The position numbers and the translations under genes are program-made. Shown here one piece after another: positions 37,475 to 48,000 of a stretch of 64,000 nucleotides of DNA. A model generated the notes under the pieces. The model was not told the DNA's origin. It made no database searches and was given only the letters and a program-made list of their open reading frames with translations. The stretch is from Bacteroidota bacterium (GTDB taxonomy: Bacteria; Bacteroidota; Bacteroidia; Chitinophagales; Chitinophagaceae), in the NCBI GenBank assembly GCA_030706605.1, contig JAUZOE010000002.1:124001-188000 (forward strand), given 5' to 3'. Every line of letters begins with the position of its first letter. The first letter of the stretch is position 1.

Positions 37475-40244
37475 ATGCTTGAGTGGAAATACAAAAAGCT
37501 GTTTTTTACTATACTGGTTGTAATAATAATTGCAGCTTCGGCTTTTATTATCAATGCTCATAACACTACAATTGATTTCAACACACAGGTAAAACCAATC
37601 TTGAATCAAAACTGTATTACTTGCCACGGCGGTGTAAGACGACAGGGAAATTTTAGTTTATTATTTCGTTCTGAAGCATTAAAAAAAAACCAAGTCAGGT
37701 AAGTATGCCATTGTGCCCGGTGATGCCAGTAGCAGCGAAATGATTCGACGTATTAAATTAAATGATCCTGAAGATAGGATGCCGTATAAACATACGCCGC
37801 TGAAGGAAGAGCAAATTGACATACTGACTAAATGGATCAACCAGGGTGCCAAATGGGGCAATCATTGGGCGTATGTGCCTGTAAAAAATGAAGAAGTTCC
37901 TGCCCCGGAATCTTCTTTCTTTGGATTAATTCCTGCAAAAAAAATTGACTGGGTAAAAAACGATATTGATTATTTTATCTACGATAAATTAAAGCAGGAA
38001 AATTTACAGCCTTCCCCTGAGGCAGATAAATCTACTTTGCTGAGAAGAGTGAGTATGGATATAACAGGATTACCTCCAACAGAAAGTGTAGCGAATCAAT
38101 TTTTAAATGATAACAGTAATAATGCTTATGAAAAATTAGTGGATTCATTGCTTGCTTCAAAGCATTATGGTGAACGCTTCACCTCTATGTGGCTCGACCT
38201 TGCCCGCTATGCTGATACGAAAGGATATGAGCGTGATGACAGTCGTATTATCTGGCGATACCGGGACTATCTCATCAATGCATTCAATGAAGACAAACCA
38301 TACAACCAGTTTTTAATGGAGCAATTGGCTGGTGATCTTATGCCCGGGGCTACCGATGAGCAGTTTATAGCTACCGCTTTCAATCGTAATACTATGACCA
38401 ATGATGAAGGTGGAACCGATAATGAAGAGTTCAGGACGGCTGCGGTTATTGACAGGGTAAACACAAACTGGCAGGTTTTAATGGGTACTACGTTTGGCTG
38501 TGTGCAATGTCATAGCCATCCTTACGATCCTTTTAAGCATGACGAGTATTATAAATTTCTTGCCTTTTATAATGATACAAGAGATGAAGACACAGAGGCC
38601 GACTATCCATTACTTCGTACTTATAACAGTGAGGATAGCGCGAAATTGGATCACCTGATCGCATGGTTTAATAATAATGGCTATCGACAAAGGGCTAAGG
38701 AAATATATACATTCTTAAAAACATGGCAGCCTGCCATCAATTCGCTTACGGCAGATTCATTTGTAAATAGTGCATTGAGTGATACCAAGTGGCTTGTATT
38801 ACGAAAAAATGGGATAGCCCGTTTGAAAAAAGTAGATCTTGACAATAAAAGTGAATTGATATACCGGTATAATGCATTTTTAAATAATGGCACCTGGGTT
38901 ATCCACTTAGGCAGTCCCGATGGACCTGTGCTGCAAACAATGAAGGAGACAAAAACAAAAGGCTGGACAATCACCAGTGTAAATCTTCCTGCTTCTTCAG
39001 GTGTTCATGATTTGTTTCTTACTTATTCCAATCCTGATTTAAAAACGCCGGATGCTAACGGATTACTATTTGATTGGTTTTATTTTACCCAACCCTTGCC
39101 CGGTAAGGACAAAGAAGGATATGCTGATGCTAAAAAAACTTTTTGGGAATTAGTAAATGCCCCTGTAAGTACTACACCGGTGATGATGGATAATCCTATG
39201 GACATGCATCGTGCTACCCACGTTTTTGTCAAGGGAAACTGGCTGGTAAAAGGTGATCTGGTACAACCAGATGTGCCGGAATCGCTGAATCCGTTTCCTA
39301 ATAAAGCTCCGCGAAACCGGTTGGGTATGGCCATGTGGTTGACCAGCAAACAAAATCCGTTAACGGCAAGAACCATGGTGAACCGTATATGGGAACAACT
39401 CTTTGGCAAAGGCATTGTAGAAACATTAGAAGACATGGGCACACAAGGTGCAACTCCTACACATAAAGAGTTACTTGATTATCTTTCCTGGCATTTTATG
39501 AATGACTATAAATGGAGCGTAAAAAAATTGATAAAGGAAATTGTGATGTCAGCAACCTATCGCCAGGATTCAAAGGTTACAAAAGAATCAGAAGAAAAAG
39601 ATCCTTTCGATAATTTTTATGAAAGAGGGCCACGGGTTAGGTTATCCGCAGAAGAAATTCATGACCAGGCACTCGCAGTGAGTGGCCTGCTAAGTGAAAA
39701 AATGTTTGGCCCAAGTGTAATGCCATGGCAACCTGCAGGTATATGGCTCTCGCCCTATAACGGCCGTTCCTGGGATAAAAGTGAAGGTGAAGATCAATAC
39801 AGGCGGGCAGTTTACACCTATTGGAAACGAACGGCGCCATATCCTGCTATGGAAAGTTTTGATGCATCTGCACGGGAAGAGTGTCTTGCACGACGCATTA
39901 ATACCAATACACCATTACAGGCACTGGTTACTTTAAACGATTCATTTTACCTTGATGCATCGCGTCATTTCGCTTATCGTATGATTGAAAAAGCGGGAAT
40001 AAAAGACGTCGCTAAAACGATCCAATGCGGTTATCAAATAGCAATGGATAAACCGATTACACAACCCAAACTGGCATCCTTTGAAAAATTGTATAATGAA
40101 GCATATAAAGGTTTTGCCAAAAACGAAGAAAAGACATGCGAGATAATTGGTGAAAAGAATGAACATAATAATCCTGAAACGGCAGCAATGGTGGTAGTTG
40201 CCAATGCAATATTGAATTTGGATGAGATGATAACAAAGAATTAA
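37475..40244 (+). pseudogene. PSD1/DUF1549/DUF1553 cytochrome protein, frameshifted at an A9 run
   Basis: Two frames together make one protein of about 920 aa. Frame one starts at ATG 37475: membrane anchor (FTILVVIIIAASAFII), a PSCyt1 heme site NCITCHGG near residue 48, then LFRSEALKK and a stop at 37700-37702. Frame two is open from the A run (37681-37689) and goes on KSGKYAIVPGDASSSEM through DUF1549 (STLLRRVSMDITGLPPT) and DUF1553/PSD1 (FGKGIVETLEDMGTQG, RRINTNTPLQAL) to 40244. Deleting one A (A9 to A8) restores the frame. The family is thought to act in periplasmic carbohydrate oxidation together with DUF1501 proteins, which lie next. Real loss, transcript slippage or a homopolymer error are the options. 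Confidence 0.85.
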
Positions 40245-40293
40245 AGATGATAGCATCAGTAGCTGTGATCATCATCTGATTGTGCGAATTATT

Positions 40294-40334
40294 AAGCCCT
40301 TCTCACGCGGGAGAGGGGCTTGGGGGTGAAGCTT
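40294..40334. repeat. REP-like palindromic element, copy A
   Basis: A 41-bp GC-rich element beginning AAGCCCTTCTCACGCGGGAG and ending GGGGGTGAAGCTT, with inner CTC/GAG pairing. The second copy is at 41942-41983. It lies in the spacer before the DUF1501 gene and contains the spurious TTG at 40320. Confidence 0.65.
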
Positions 40335-40349
40335 AAAACAAAAATAACA

Positions 40350-41867
40350 ATGACACAAAAAGAATTACATCTTCAGCGGTTGGTTAAGGAGGCAAATGAA
40401 AAAGCATTTCAACTCAATAGCCGTCGTCATTTTATAAAAGAAAGCGCCATGGGGCTTGGTGCAGTTGCCTTAGGTTCCCTTTTACACAGTTGTGGACTTG
40501 GTTCATCTTCAATGAATAATAATAACAATATTGTCTTTGATCCCGCACATCCGTTAGAGCCTAAGTTGCCTATGTTTCCGGGCAAAGCCAAAAGCGTTAT
40601 TTATTTGCACATGGCCGGGGCGCCTTCACAATTGGAATTATTTGATTATAAACCAGATCTTATGAAGCTGGATGGGCAGGATTGTCCGCAATCATTATTA
40701 GAAGGAAAAAGGTTTGCTTTTATCCGCGGCGTCCCAAAAATGTTAGGGCCACAGGCTGCATTTTCACAACATGGAGAAAGCCGTGCATGGATAAGTGAAA
40801 ATATGCCCCATTTGTCAACGGTTGCTGATGAAATTACCTTTTTGAAGGCTTGCACTACTAATCAGTTTAATCATGCGCCGGCACAGTTAATGGTGCAAAC
40901 AGGTTCACCGCGGTTAGGGCGCCCAAGCCTTGGCTCATGGACAACCTATGGGTTGGGAACAGAAAACCAAAACCTGCCGGGATTTGTAGTATTGACTTCC
41001 GGGGGTAGATTTCCGGATGCTGGTAAGAGCATTTGGGGTAGTGGCTTTCTGCCTTCCGTTTACCAGGGTGTTCAATGCAGAAGCGAGGGTGATCCCGTTT
41101 TATTTATAAAGGATCCCAACGGTATGGACAGAGATCTCCGCAAAGCTTCTATTGATGCAATTAACGAAGTGAACCAACAGGAATATAAAGAATTTAAAGA
41201 CCCTGAAATACTATCAAGAATTGCTCAATACGAGATGGCTTATAAAATGCAGATTTCAGTGCCTGATGTGATGAACATTAATAATGAGCCCGATTATATT
41301 CATGAAATGTATGGAACCCAACCTAATAAAGCTTGTTTTGCCAATAACATTTTATTGGCGCGAAAATTAGTTGAAAAAGGTGTTAGGTTTGTTCAGTTAT
41401 TTGATTGGGGCTGGGATAGTCATGGCACAAGTGCCAGCACTGCAGTTGATGTGGGCCTTATTAATAAATGCCGTGAAGTGGATAAATCCATTACTGCCTT
41501 GATATTGGATTTGAAGCAAAGAGGTTTACTTGATGAAACATTAATAGTTTGGGGCGGCGAATTTGGAAGAACCCCCATGATGGAAAACAGGGAAGGAAAA
41601 CCCAACCCCTTTAAAGGAAGAGATCATCATGTGGGCGCATTTACAATCTGGATGGCAGGAGGAGGTATTAAAAAAGGATATTCCCACGGCGAAACAGACG
41701 AGATTGGGTATTCTCCCGTAAGCGGCGCCGTTACACCATTTGACGTGCAGGCTACTATATTGAACCAATTGGGATTTGATCATGAAAAATTTACCTATAA
41801 TTTCCAGGGCAGACCTTACAGGTTGACAGACGTTTCCGGAAAAGTAATTGATGAAATCATAGCATAA
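40350..41867 (+). CDS. DUF1501 protein with Tat-like signal
   Basis: 505 aa. I place the start at ATG 40350 (MTQKELHLQRL) because the possible TTG start at 40320 lies inside the REP-like repeat. A twin-arginine type signal follows: NSRRHFIKESAMGLGAVALG, with a Cys (LLHSCG) near residue 48. DUF1501 proteins have a sulfatase/alkaline-phosphatase-like fold; here PGKAKSVIYLHMAGAPSQLELFDYKP starts the domain (split at AGAP), and GGEFGRTPMMEN, GRDHHVGAFTIWMAGGG and YSHGETDEIGY carry the His/Asp residues of the site. They usually sit next to PSD1 proteins, as here. The inferred role is periplasmic oxidation or hydrolysis of a carbohydrate; no substrate is proven. Confidence 0.88.
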   Translation: MTQKELHLQRLVKEANEKAFQLNSRRHFIKESAMGLGAVALGSLLHSCGLGSSSMNNNNNIVFDPAHPLEPKLPMFPGKAKSVIYLHMAGAPSQLELFDYKPDLMKLDGQDCPQSLLEGKRFAFIRGVPKMLGPQAAFSQHGESRAWISENMPHLSTVADEITFLKACTTNQFNHAPAQLMVQTGSPRLGRPSLGSWTTYGLGTENQNLPGFVVLTSGGRFPDAGKSIWGSGFLPSVYQGVQCRSEGDPVLFIKDPNGMDRDLRKASIDAINEVNQQEYKEFKDPEILSRIAQYEMAYKMQISVPDVMNINNEPDYIHEMYGTQPNKACFANNILLARKLVEKGVRFVQLFDWGWDSHGTSASTAVDVGLINKCREVDKSITALILDLKQRGLLDETLIVWGGEFGRTPMMENREGKPNPFKGRDHHVGAFTIWMAGGGIKKGYSHGETDEIGYSPVSGAVTPFDVQATILNQLGFDHEKFTYNFQGRPYRLTDVSGKVIDEIIA

Positions 41868-41941
41868 TATAGGTAACCTTTCATACTTGTATAACTGATT
41901 TTTAAACTAATGGCAAAAACCCTTACTAAAAGAGTGTTTCA

Positions 41942-41983
41942 AAGCCCCCTCTCCCCGGGGAGAGGGGGTTGGGGGTGAGGCTT
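41942..41983. repeat. REP-like palindromic element, copy B
   Basis: A 42-bp element starting AAGCCCCCTCTCCCCGGGGA and ending TTGGGGGTGAGGCTT. It differs from copy A at few positions and has a better inner palindrome. It lies between the DUF1501 gene and the epimerase gene, 14 bp before the latter's ATG. Confidence 0.7.
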
Positions 41984-41996
41984 TAATAATTAAACG

Positions 41997-42932
41997 ATGA
42001 AACAAAACAGGAGAAAATTTATTGAAACAACCGCATCGGCAACCGCTGCATTATTATTAACATCCATTACTGACTTTGCTGAAACTAAACCATCAAACAA
42101 GCACATGAATAAAAATTTTGAATTAAAGCTTTTGGCAACTAACTGGGGCTTTGAGGGTAGTCTTGACAGCTATTGCAAAAAAGTAAAAAAAGACGGTTAT
42201 GACGGGATTGAAATTTGGTGGCCCATGGATAAAAAGGACCAGGAAGAATTATTTAGGTTACTAAAAAAGTATGATCTTGAAGTTGGCTTCTTATGTGGAG
42301 CATATCAAAGCGATTACAATGAGCATCTTCAATATTTCAAAAAAATGATTGACGAGGCTGCTACCAATGAAATTCAAAAGCCACTATACATCAACTGTCA
42401 TTCGGGCAAAGATTTTTTTAGTTATGAAGAGAATGTAGCTTTTATAAATCATACCATGCCACTTTCAAAAAAAACCGGCATCCCTATTTATCATGAAACG
42501 CATCGCTCACGGATGCTGTTTGCCGCACCTGTTGCGAAACAATACATGCAAAAAATTCCTGGGCTTAGAATAACATTTGACGTATCGCATTGGTGCAATG
42601 TAAGTGAAACATTATTACAGGATCAGCCGGAAACTTTGGCGCTGGCCATTGAAAGAACCGATCATATTCATGCAAGAATAGGGCATGCTGAAGGTCCCCA
42701 GGTGAATGATCCGCGGGCTCCTGAATGGAAAGCTGCGCTGGATGCTCATCTTGCGTGGTGGGACAAAATAGTAGAGCGTAAAAAGAAAGCAGGAGAGCGG
42801 CTAACGATTCTTACAGAATTTGGTCCCCCAGACTACATGCCTACAACTCCCTATACAAAAGAGCCGCTGGCTGATCAGTGGGGCATCAATGTTTATATAA
42901 TGAATCTTCTACGTAAAAGATATGCTGTATAA
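41997..42932 (+). CDS. Sugar phosphate isomerase/epimerase-type TIM-barrel protein, exported
   Basis: 311 aa with a Tat-like N-terminus (QNRRKFIETTASATAALLL). The rest is an AP-endonuclease-2/xylose-isomerase-like barrel: ELKLLATNWGFEG, DGYDGIEIWWP, LYINCHSGKDFF, IYHETHRSRML (metal His and Glu), ITFDVSHWCNVSE and HIHARIGHAEGPQ, TILTEFGPPDY. Family members isomerise or epimerise sugars or act as 3-keto-sugar dehydratases, with a divalent metal held by Glu/Asp/His. It continues the PSD1-DUF1501 cassette on the plus strand, and the same context is frequent in Bacteroidota and Planctomycetes. The substrate cannot be read here. The ATG at 41997 gives the expected signal. Confidence 0.85.
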   Translation: MKQNRRKFIETTASATAALLLTSITDFAETKPSNKHMNKNFELKLLATNWGFEGSLDSYCKKVKKDGYDGIEIWWPMDKKDQEELFRLLKKYDLEVGFLCGAYQSDYNEHLQYFKKMIDEAATNEIQKPLYINCHSGKDFFSYEENVAFINHTMPLSKKTGIPIYHETHRSRMLFAAPVAKQYMQKIPGLRITFDVSHWCNVSETLLQDQPETLALAIERTDHIHARIGHAEGPQVNDPRAPEWKAALDAHLAWWDKIVERKKKAGERLTILTEFGPPDYMPTTPYTKEPLADQWGINVYIMNLLRKRYAV

Positions 42933-42999
42933 AAGCTAAATTGCTTAATTATTAAATCCATCTGTTACCTGTTCTATCATCACCAGCCATCCAAGTAAT

Positions 43000-44409
43000 A
43001 TGTTCTTAACCATCACCGAATTTATTGGCCGTTTTCATGTTTTGCTGGTGCATTTGCCTATTGGGTTTTTATTGATCGGTTTATTATTGCAATGGCTTTC
43101 AGTTCACGAAAAATATCAAATATCAAAGGAGGTAATTAAAGTGATTATTTTTTGCGGAATGATCGCTGCTGTTTTTTCCTGCATTACCGGTTACCTGTTA
43201 TCGTTAAGCGGAGATTATAATGAAAGTCTTTTGGGATGGCATATGTGGATGGGCATCAGTGTTGCATCAATTTCTTTTCTGCTCTTTGCCAGGCTAATTT
43301 CCGGGCGATTGGACATCTGGTATAAAGTTTTATCTGTAGCCCTTTTGATAGTTATTTTCATAACGGGGCATTTGGGTGGTTCTTTAACACATGGTTCCGA
43401 CTATCTTACCGGCCCCCTGTCTGATGAACCTGATTCTGTCGTGATCGTCAGGAAAATAATCCCGGACATCCAGGAAGCAAATGTATATGCAGATGTAATT
43501 CAACCAATGTTACAAACGAGATGCTATACCTGCCACAGTAACAAAAAACAAAAAAACAATTTACGCCTTGATAGCCCGGACTGGATTTTAAAAGGAGGGA
43601 AAAACGGGCCGGTGCTTGACGCAAATCCTGAAGAAAGCAAAATGCTGAAACGTATTTTGTTGCCTCGTGAAGATGATGATCATATGCCGCCAAAACAAAA
43701 ACCGCAATTCACCGAAAAACAAATTGCCTTAATACATTGGTGGATTGACCAGGGAGCAGATTTCAATAAAAAAGTAAAAGATTTACAACAGCCACAATTA
43801 ATACAACCGTACTTGCTTGCTTTGCAAAGCGATCATCTTGAAAAAAAAGCAATTCCTATCATTCCAACTGAGCCTGTAGAAAAAGCTGATGAAAAGTCTC
43901 TGCAACCTTTGATAGATAAAGGGGCCATCATAATTCCCGTCTCAAAAAGCTCTAATTACCTAATGGCGAATTTTGTTTCTGCCATAAATATTACTGGTAA
44001 AGACATAAAGTTATTACTGCCTGTAAAAAAGCAATTAGCATGGTTGAAGCTGAATGATACAAATGTTGGCGACAGCGCTTTGTCTGTTGTCGGGCAATGT
44101 ACCAATCTTACATTATTACAACTGAATAATACAAAGATTACTGATAAGGGTTTAGGACTCATCAAAAATTTAAATAAACTGCAATCGATAAGTCTTGTCG
44201 GCACAAAGGTCACCGGGAAGGGAGTTCTCCAATTGCAATCGATAAAAGGGCTACAATCAATTTATTTGTATAAAACGGCAGCAAATAAAAATGATTGGCC
44301 GGCCTTAAAAAAGGCTTTTCCTAAAACTGAAATAGATAGTGGGGGTTATATAGTTCCATTGTTGGCTACTGATACAACATTGGTGAAAACGCCAAAATCA
44401 GTTAAATGA
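43000..44409 (+). CDS. Membrane protein with DUF2231-like helices, cytochrome c site and leucine-rich repeats
   Basis: 469 aa. Residues 1-145 hold about four membrane helices (HVLLVHLPIGFLLIGLLLQW first), like DUF2231. Then a PSCyt1-type module: VIQPMLQTRCYTCHSNKKQK (CxxCH near residue 174), KQKPQFTEKQIALIHWWIDQG. The C-terminal part (about 300-430) has leucine-rich repeats with the LKLNDTNVGDSAL and LQLNNTKITDKGLGLI pattern. This architecture (membrane anchor, heme, LRR) appears with PSD1/DUF1501 in Bacteroidota and may link periplasmic oxidation to the membrane electron chain. It closes the cassette that starts at 37475. Partner and substrate are inferred only. Confidence 0.83.
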   Translation: MFLTITEFIGRFHVLLVHLPIGFLLIGLLLQWLSVHEKYQISKEVIKVIIFCGMIAAVFSCITGYLLSLSGDYNESLLGWHMWMGISVASISFLLFARLISGRLDIWYKVLSVALLIVIFITGHLGGSLTHGSDYLTGPLSDEPDSVVIVRKIIPDIQEANVYADVIQPMLQTRCYTCHSNKKQKNNLRLDSPDWILKGGKNGPVLDANPEESKMLKRILLPREDDDHMPPKQKPQFTEKQIALIHWWIDQGADFNKKVKDLQQPQLIQPYLLALQSDHLEKKAIPIIPTEPVEKADEKSLQPLIDKGAIIIPVSKSSNYLMANFVSAINITGKDIKLLLPVKKQLAWLKLNDTNVGDSALSVVGQCTNLTLLQLNNTKITDKGLGLIKNLNKLQSISLVGTKVTGKGVLQLQSIKGLQSIYLYKTAANKNDWPALKKAFPKTEIDSGGYIVPLLATDTTLVKTPKSVK

Positions 44410-44713
44410 AAATGGAATCTCAATTAACTTCAGGGAACGTGCAAGCCTAAAGTATTTACATAAAATTCAATGTCTGGCTTTTGTTTGTTCTTTGGAATAA
44501 AGTTTTAATAAAACCTAATGCAGATACACTTCTATCATTATTTATTTAAAAAGCCGGCATGTTCACACACCCTATTTTTATAATTTTTAATAGTGAAATT
44601 AATATAATTGCGAAGCAATCCGGATTAAGGTAAACTTAGCCTTCGCAGGAATACCTTCTTCAAAACTTAGGCTTAATGTATTTATTTAGAAGCTTCCTGC
44701 TAAATTTAATGGA
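44410..44713. other. Intergenic, short palindromic 15-mer
   Basis: 304 bp between two convergent genes. It contains AATTGCGAAGCAATC at 44606-44620, a short palindrome that recurs exactly at 52495-52509. No gene or terminator is evident. Confidence 0.45.
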
Positions 44714-45082
44714 TCACTTTGTAATAGTGTTTTCAACTATACCTAACAAAGTATTAATGTCGAAAGGCTTTTGTAAAAAGCCATTGGCATTAGTCCTGTT
44801 AACTATAGCAATAATATCGGTGTTGGCAGAAAAAAGGATAACAGGTATATGACCGGTTGCGTTATTATTTTTCATAAGGCTAATCGCTTTCTCTCCTCCT
44901 ATGGTTGGTATCCATAAATCCATTAAAATAATATCGGGTTTTACAAGGCCGATGTCTTCAATAATATCATCGCAAAAAAGCCTGGTTTCTACCTGGTAAT
45001 TACGTTTTTCTAAAATTATTTTGCAAACCAGCAATATTTCCGGATCGTCATCGAAAATCAATATACATTTCTTCATAGTCAT
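44714..45082 (-). CDS. CheY-like response regulator, single receiver domain
   Basis: About 122 aa from ATG 45082 (MTMKKCILIFDDDPE); a start at 45076 is possible. The start codon overlaps the stop of the upstream kinase gene in an ATGA, so the two are translationally coupled. Receiver motifs: acidic pocket FDDDPE, phosphoacceptor Asp in PDIILMDLWIP near residue 51, and the conserved Lys in FLQKPFD near residue 104. It has no output domain, so it acts as a diffusible receiver or phosphate sink for the kinase. Partner of the CheB-CheR-PAS kinase encoded just upstream. Confidence 0.9.
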   Translation of the reverse strand: MTMKKCILIFDDDPEILLVCKIILEKRNYQVETRLFCDDIIEDIGLVKPDIILMDLWIPTIGGEKAISLMKNNNATGHIPVILFSANTDIIAIVNRTNANGFLQKPFDINTLLGIVENTITK

Positions 45083-48000
45083 ATCGGGATAGTAAAATAA
45101 AAGGTGCTTCCTTTGCCGGGTTCGCTTTCGGCCCATATTTTCCCATGATGACTTTGAATAATTTCATGAGAAATATATAAACCAATACCCAGACCCTGAA
45201 AGTGAGCGGCCCGTTGCTCCTCCCGGTAATACCGCTCAAATATTTTTTCCAGGTTTTGTTTACGAATGCCAATACCATTGTCTTTTACTGAAACTTTTAC
45301 ACAGTCTTTATCTTTTACTAAATTTATAAAAATATCTTTTGCATTGGGAGAATATTTAACAGCGTTGTTTAATAAATTGATAACGACCTGTTTTAATCTC
45401 TCTTTATCCCCCTTTATAGGTTTTTTTATTTCTCCGGACAATAGTATATGATGCGATGGCGATGAATATTGTACTGATTCTAACGCCTCCAGCACAATTT
45501 CATTAAAGTTAAAAGTGGTTATTTGAAAGTTAAGTTTTCCATTTTGTATTTTACTCAAATCCATTAATTCTCCGATCAGATCGTTCAGTCTGTCAATGGA
45601 TGCGCCTGCTTTTTGTGCAAAGATCAAATCCTTATCACTAGTTTCCTCCAGGCTCATTTGTAATAATTGAATATAGGCTTTAGCAGTTGTGAGTGGTGTT
45701 TTCAGTTCATGGCTTGCAATGCTGATGAATTCATCTTTTACCAGGTCTTTTGTTTTTTGATTGTGAATATCAGTTGCTGTTCCTACCCAGGAGATAATGC
45801 TGCCCTCTTCATTCCGAAAGGGTAGTGAGCGGCATAAATGCCAGCGATATGTATTAGTACTTTTTCTTTTCAATTCTAATTCCATTTGAAATTCTTCGCC
45901 GTTTGCTATTGACCGGCCCCATGATTTTCTAACTTCATCAATCATTGTGGGTTTTATTATTGATTCCCACCCCTGCTGGTTAATTGCTTTAGCCAAAGTA
46001 AGACCTGAATATTCAAGAAAGTTTTTATTGCAAAAAGTGATGTATCCTTCTTTTGAGCGGGTTACCATCAATTGAGGAATATTTTCCAGTATATTTCTTA
46101 AATCTTCCAATATTTTATTTTCATTTCTTTCCTTTTCTTTTTCTACGCTAATATCATCCAATGCAAGTAATATCCAGTTTTCGCCATTCTCTTTTTGCAC
46201 AGGCTGCGCATTAAAACAAATGGTATGGTTTCCAATCTCAGGAAAAGTATAAGTAACTTCCCACTCAATAAACTTCTCCTTTTCTTTGTGAATTTTTAAA
46301 AGCTGGCTGCGAAGGCCGGGAATGTTCCACCCATTATTTTGCAAATCGAATAAAATAGTACCAATTGTTTCTTCTTCAGTAAGATGGAAAATTTTATAAA
46401 AAGATTTGTTAGCGCTTTTTATTTTGAAATCATTGCCAATAACTATAAGCGGCTCGTGTATGGTGGAGACTATTGCCTCTGCGTATAACCGTGCCTCATT
46501 ATACTGTTCATTGCGTTCATACAATTCCTGGTTTACGGTTATCAATTCTTCATTGGTACTTTGCAATTCTTCCTTACTTGTCTCCAGTTCTTCATTAAGG
46601 CTTTGTAATTCTTCGCTGCCACTCAGCAGTTCTTCATTGGCGCTTTGCAATTCTTCGTTTACGGCTTCCTGTTCTTCCGTTATGCTCCGCATATCTTCCC
46701 GCACCTGCGAAAGATCTTTTTCCAATTGTTGTATACGGATATTCTCTTCTTTCTTAACACCAGCGGCATTTTTCACTTTATCACCATCGTGCAGATTGGG
46801 TGATGTGGTGTCTGTAAAAAGAATTAAAAAGTATAGTTCAATTGAATTAAGCAAAGGAACTACTTCAATGCTAACGACTCTTTGCCCGTTATTAATTGGT
46901 ATGCCTTGTTTAATGAAGGGTGTTTTTGTAGTTTTTGATTTCTGCAAGGCATTGCGAATTTCGAATGACAACCCATCCCGGGCCATTTTAAGTACGTTTA
47001 AACTTGCTTTACCCGGCGAAGGCTCGAGGAAATCCCCGGTAGATCCGCGGAATTGTACAATGTCGAGCTGGTCGTTTACTATCACTCCCGGCGGTGTGTA
47101 TTTCGATAATATAATATCGTCGGCATCTTTTTGAAAATCATCCTTTTTTCTTTCAGTTACCCGCAACCCATAGTCTTTATCTTTAAGTGTTTCCTCCCGG
47201 CTTTCAGAAGCAACATTCATAAATCTTCCGGGGAAAGATTTTCGGGTATAAAACTTATCCTTTACTCCGGACGGAAGAAAATAATCAGAGGAACTGCCGG
47301 CAGTTTCTGATTTACCGAGCCACAAATATCCCTTTGGATTCAATGCATAATGAAAAATAGTAAATGCTTTTTTTTGTAAAAAGGGTTCCAGGTAAATAAG
47401 CACATTGCGGCAACTGATTAAATCAATTTTTGCAAAAGGAGGATCCTTTAAAAAATTATGCGTAGCAAATACACACATATCTCTTATTGCCTTGTTTACC
47501 TGGTAACTTTCATTTGTTTTGGTAAAAAATAATTTAATACGATCCTCACTTACTCCTTCCATTTCACTTTTATTATATACACCTGTCCTGGCCTTTGCAA
47601 TTGATTTTTCTGATACGTCTGTAGCAAATATTTGTATCCTGGTATTGGAGATTGTATTGCTTAAATATTCGTGTATGCACATACCAATGGAATAGGCTTC
47701 TTTGCCTATAGAGCAACCAGCCACCCAAATGCGCAGTGGATTCACAGAAGATTTTTCTTTAATCAATTCCGGCAATACGGTGTGGCATAAATGCTCAAAA
47801 ATTTTAGGATCCCTAAAAAAAGAGGTCACCGGTATCAGCACATCCTGGAATAGAGTATCCTGCTCGGTTTTGTTTTGTTTCAGGTATGCCTGGTAATCGG
47901 CAATTTTTTCCAACTTAAGAATTACCATGCGGCGCAAAATACGCCTACGGATGGTAGTTTGTTTATAATAGGTAAAATCAACGCCATTGTTGATGCGAAG

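Noticed and set aside
37681-37690. Programmed -1 ribosomal frameshift at A-AAA-AAC
   Set aside because: The required downstream frame is +1 (equal to -2), so -1 slippage would not produce the PSD1 protein.
40320-40349. TTG start of DUF1501 that would extend it by ten residues
   Set aside because: The start lies inside REP-like copy A and the added residues have no signal-peptide or family character; ATG 40350 is better.
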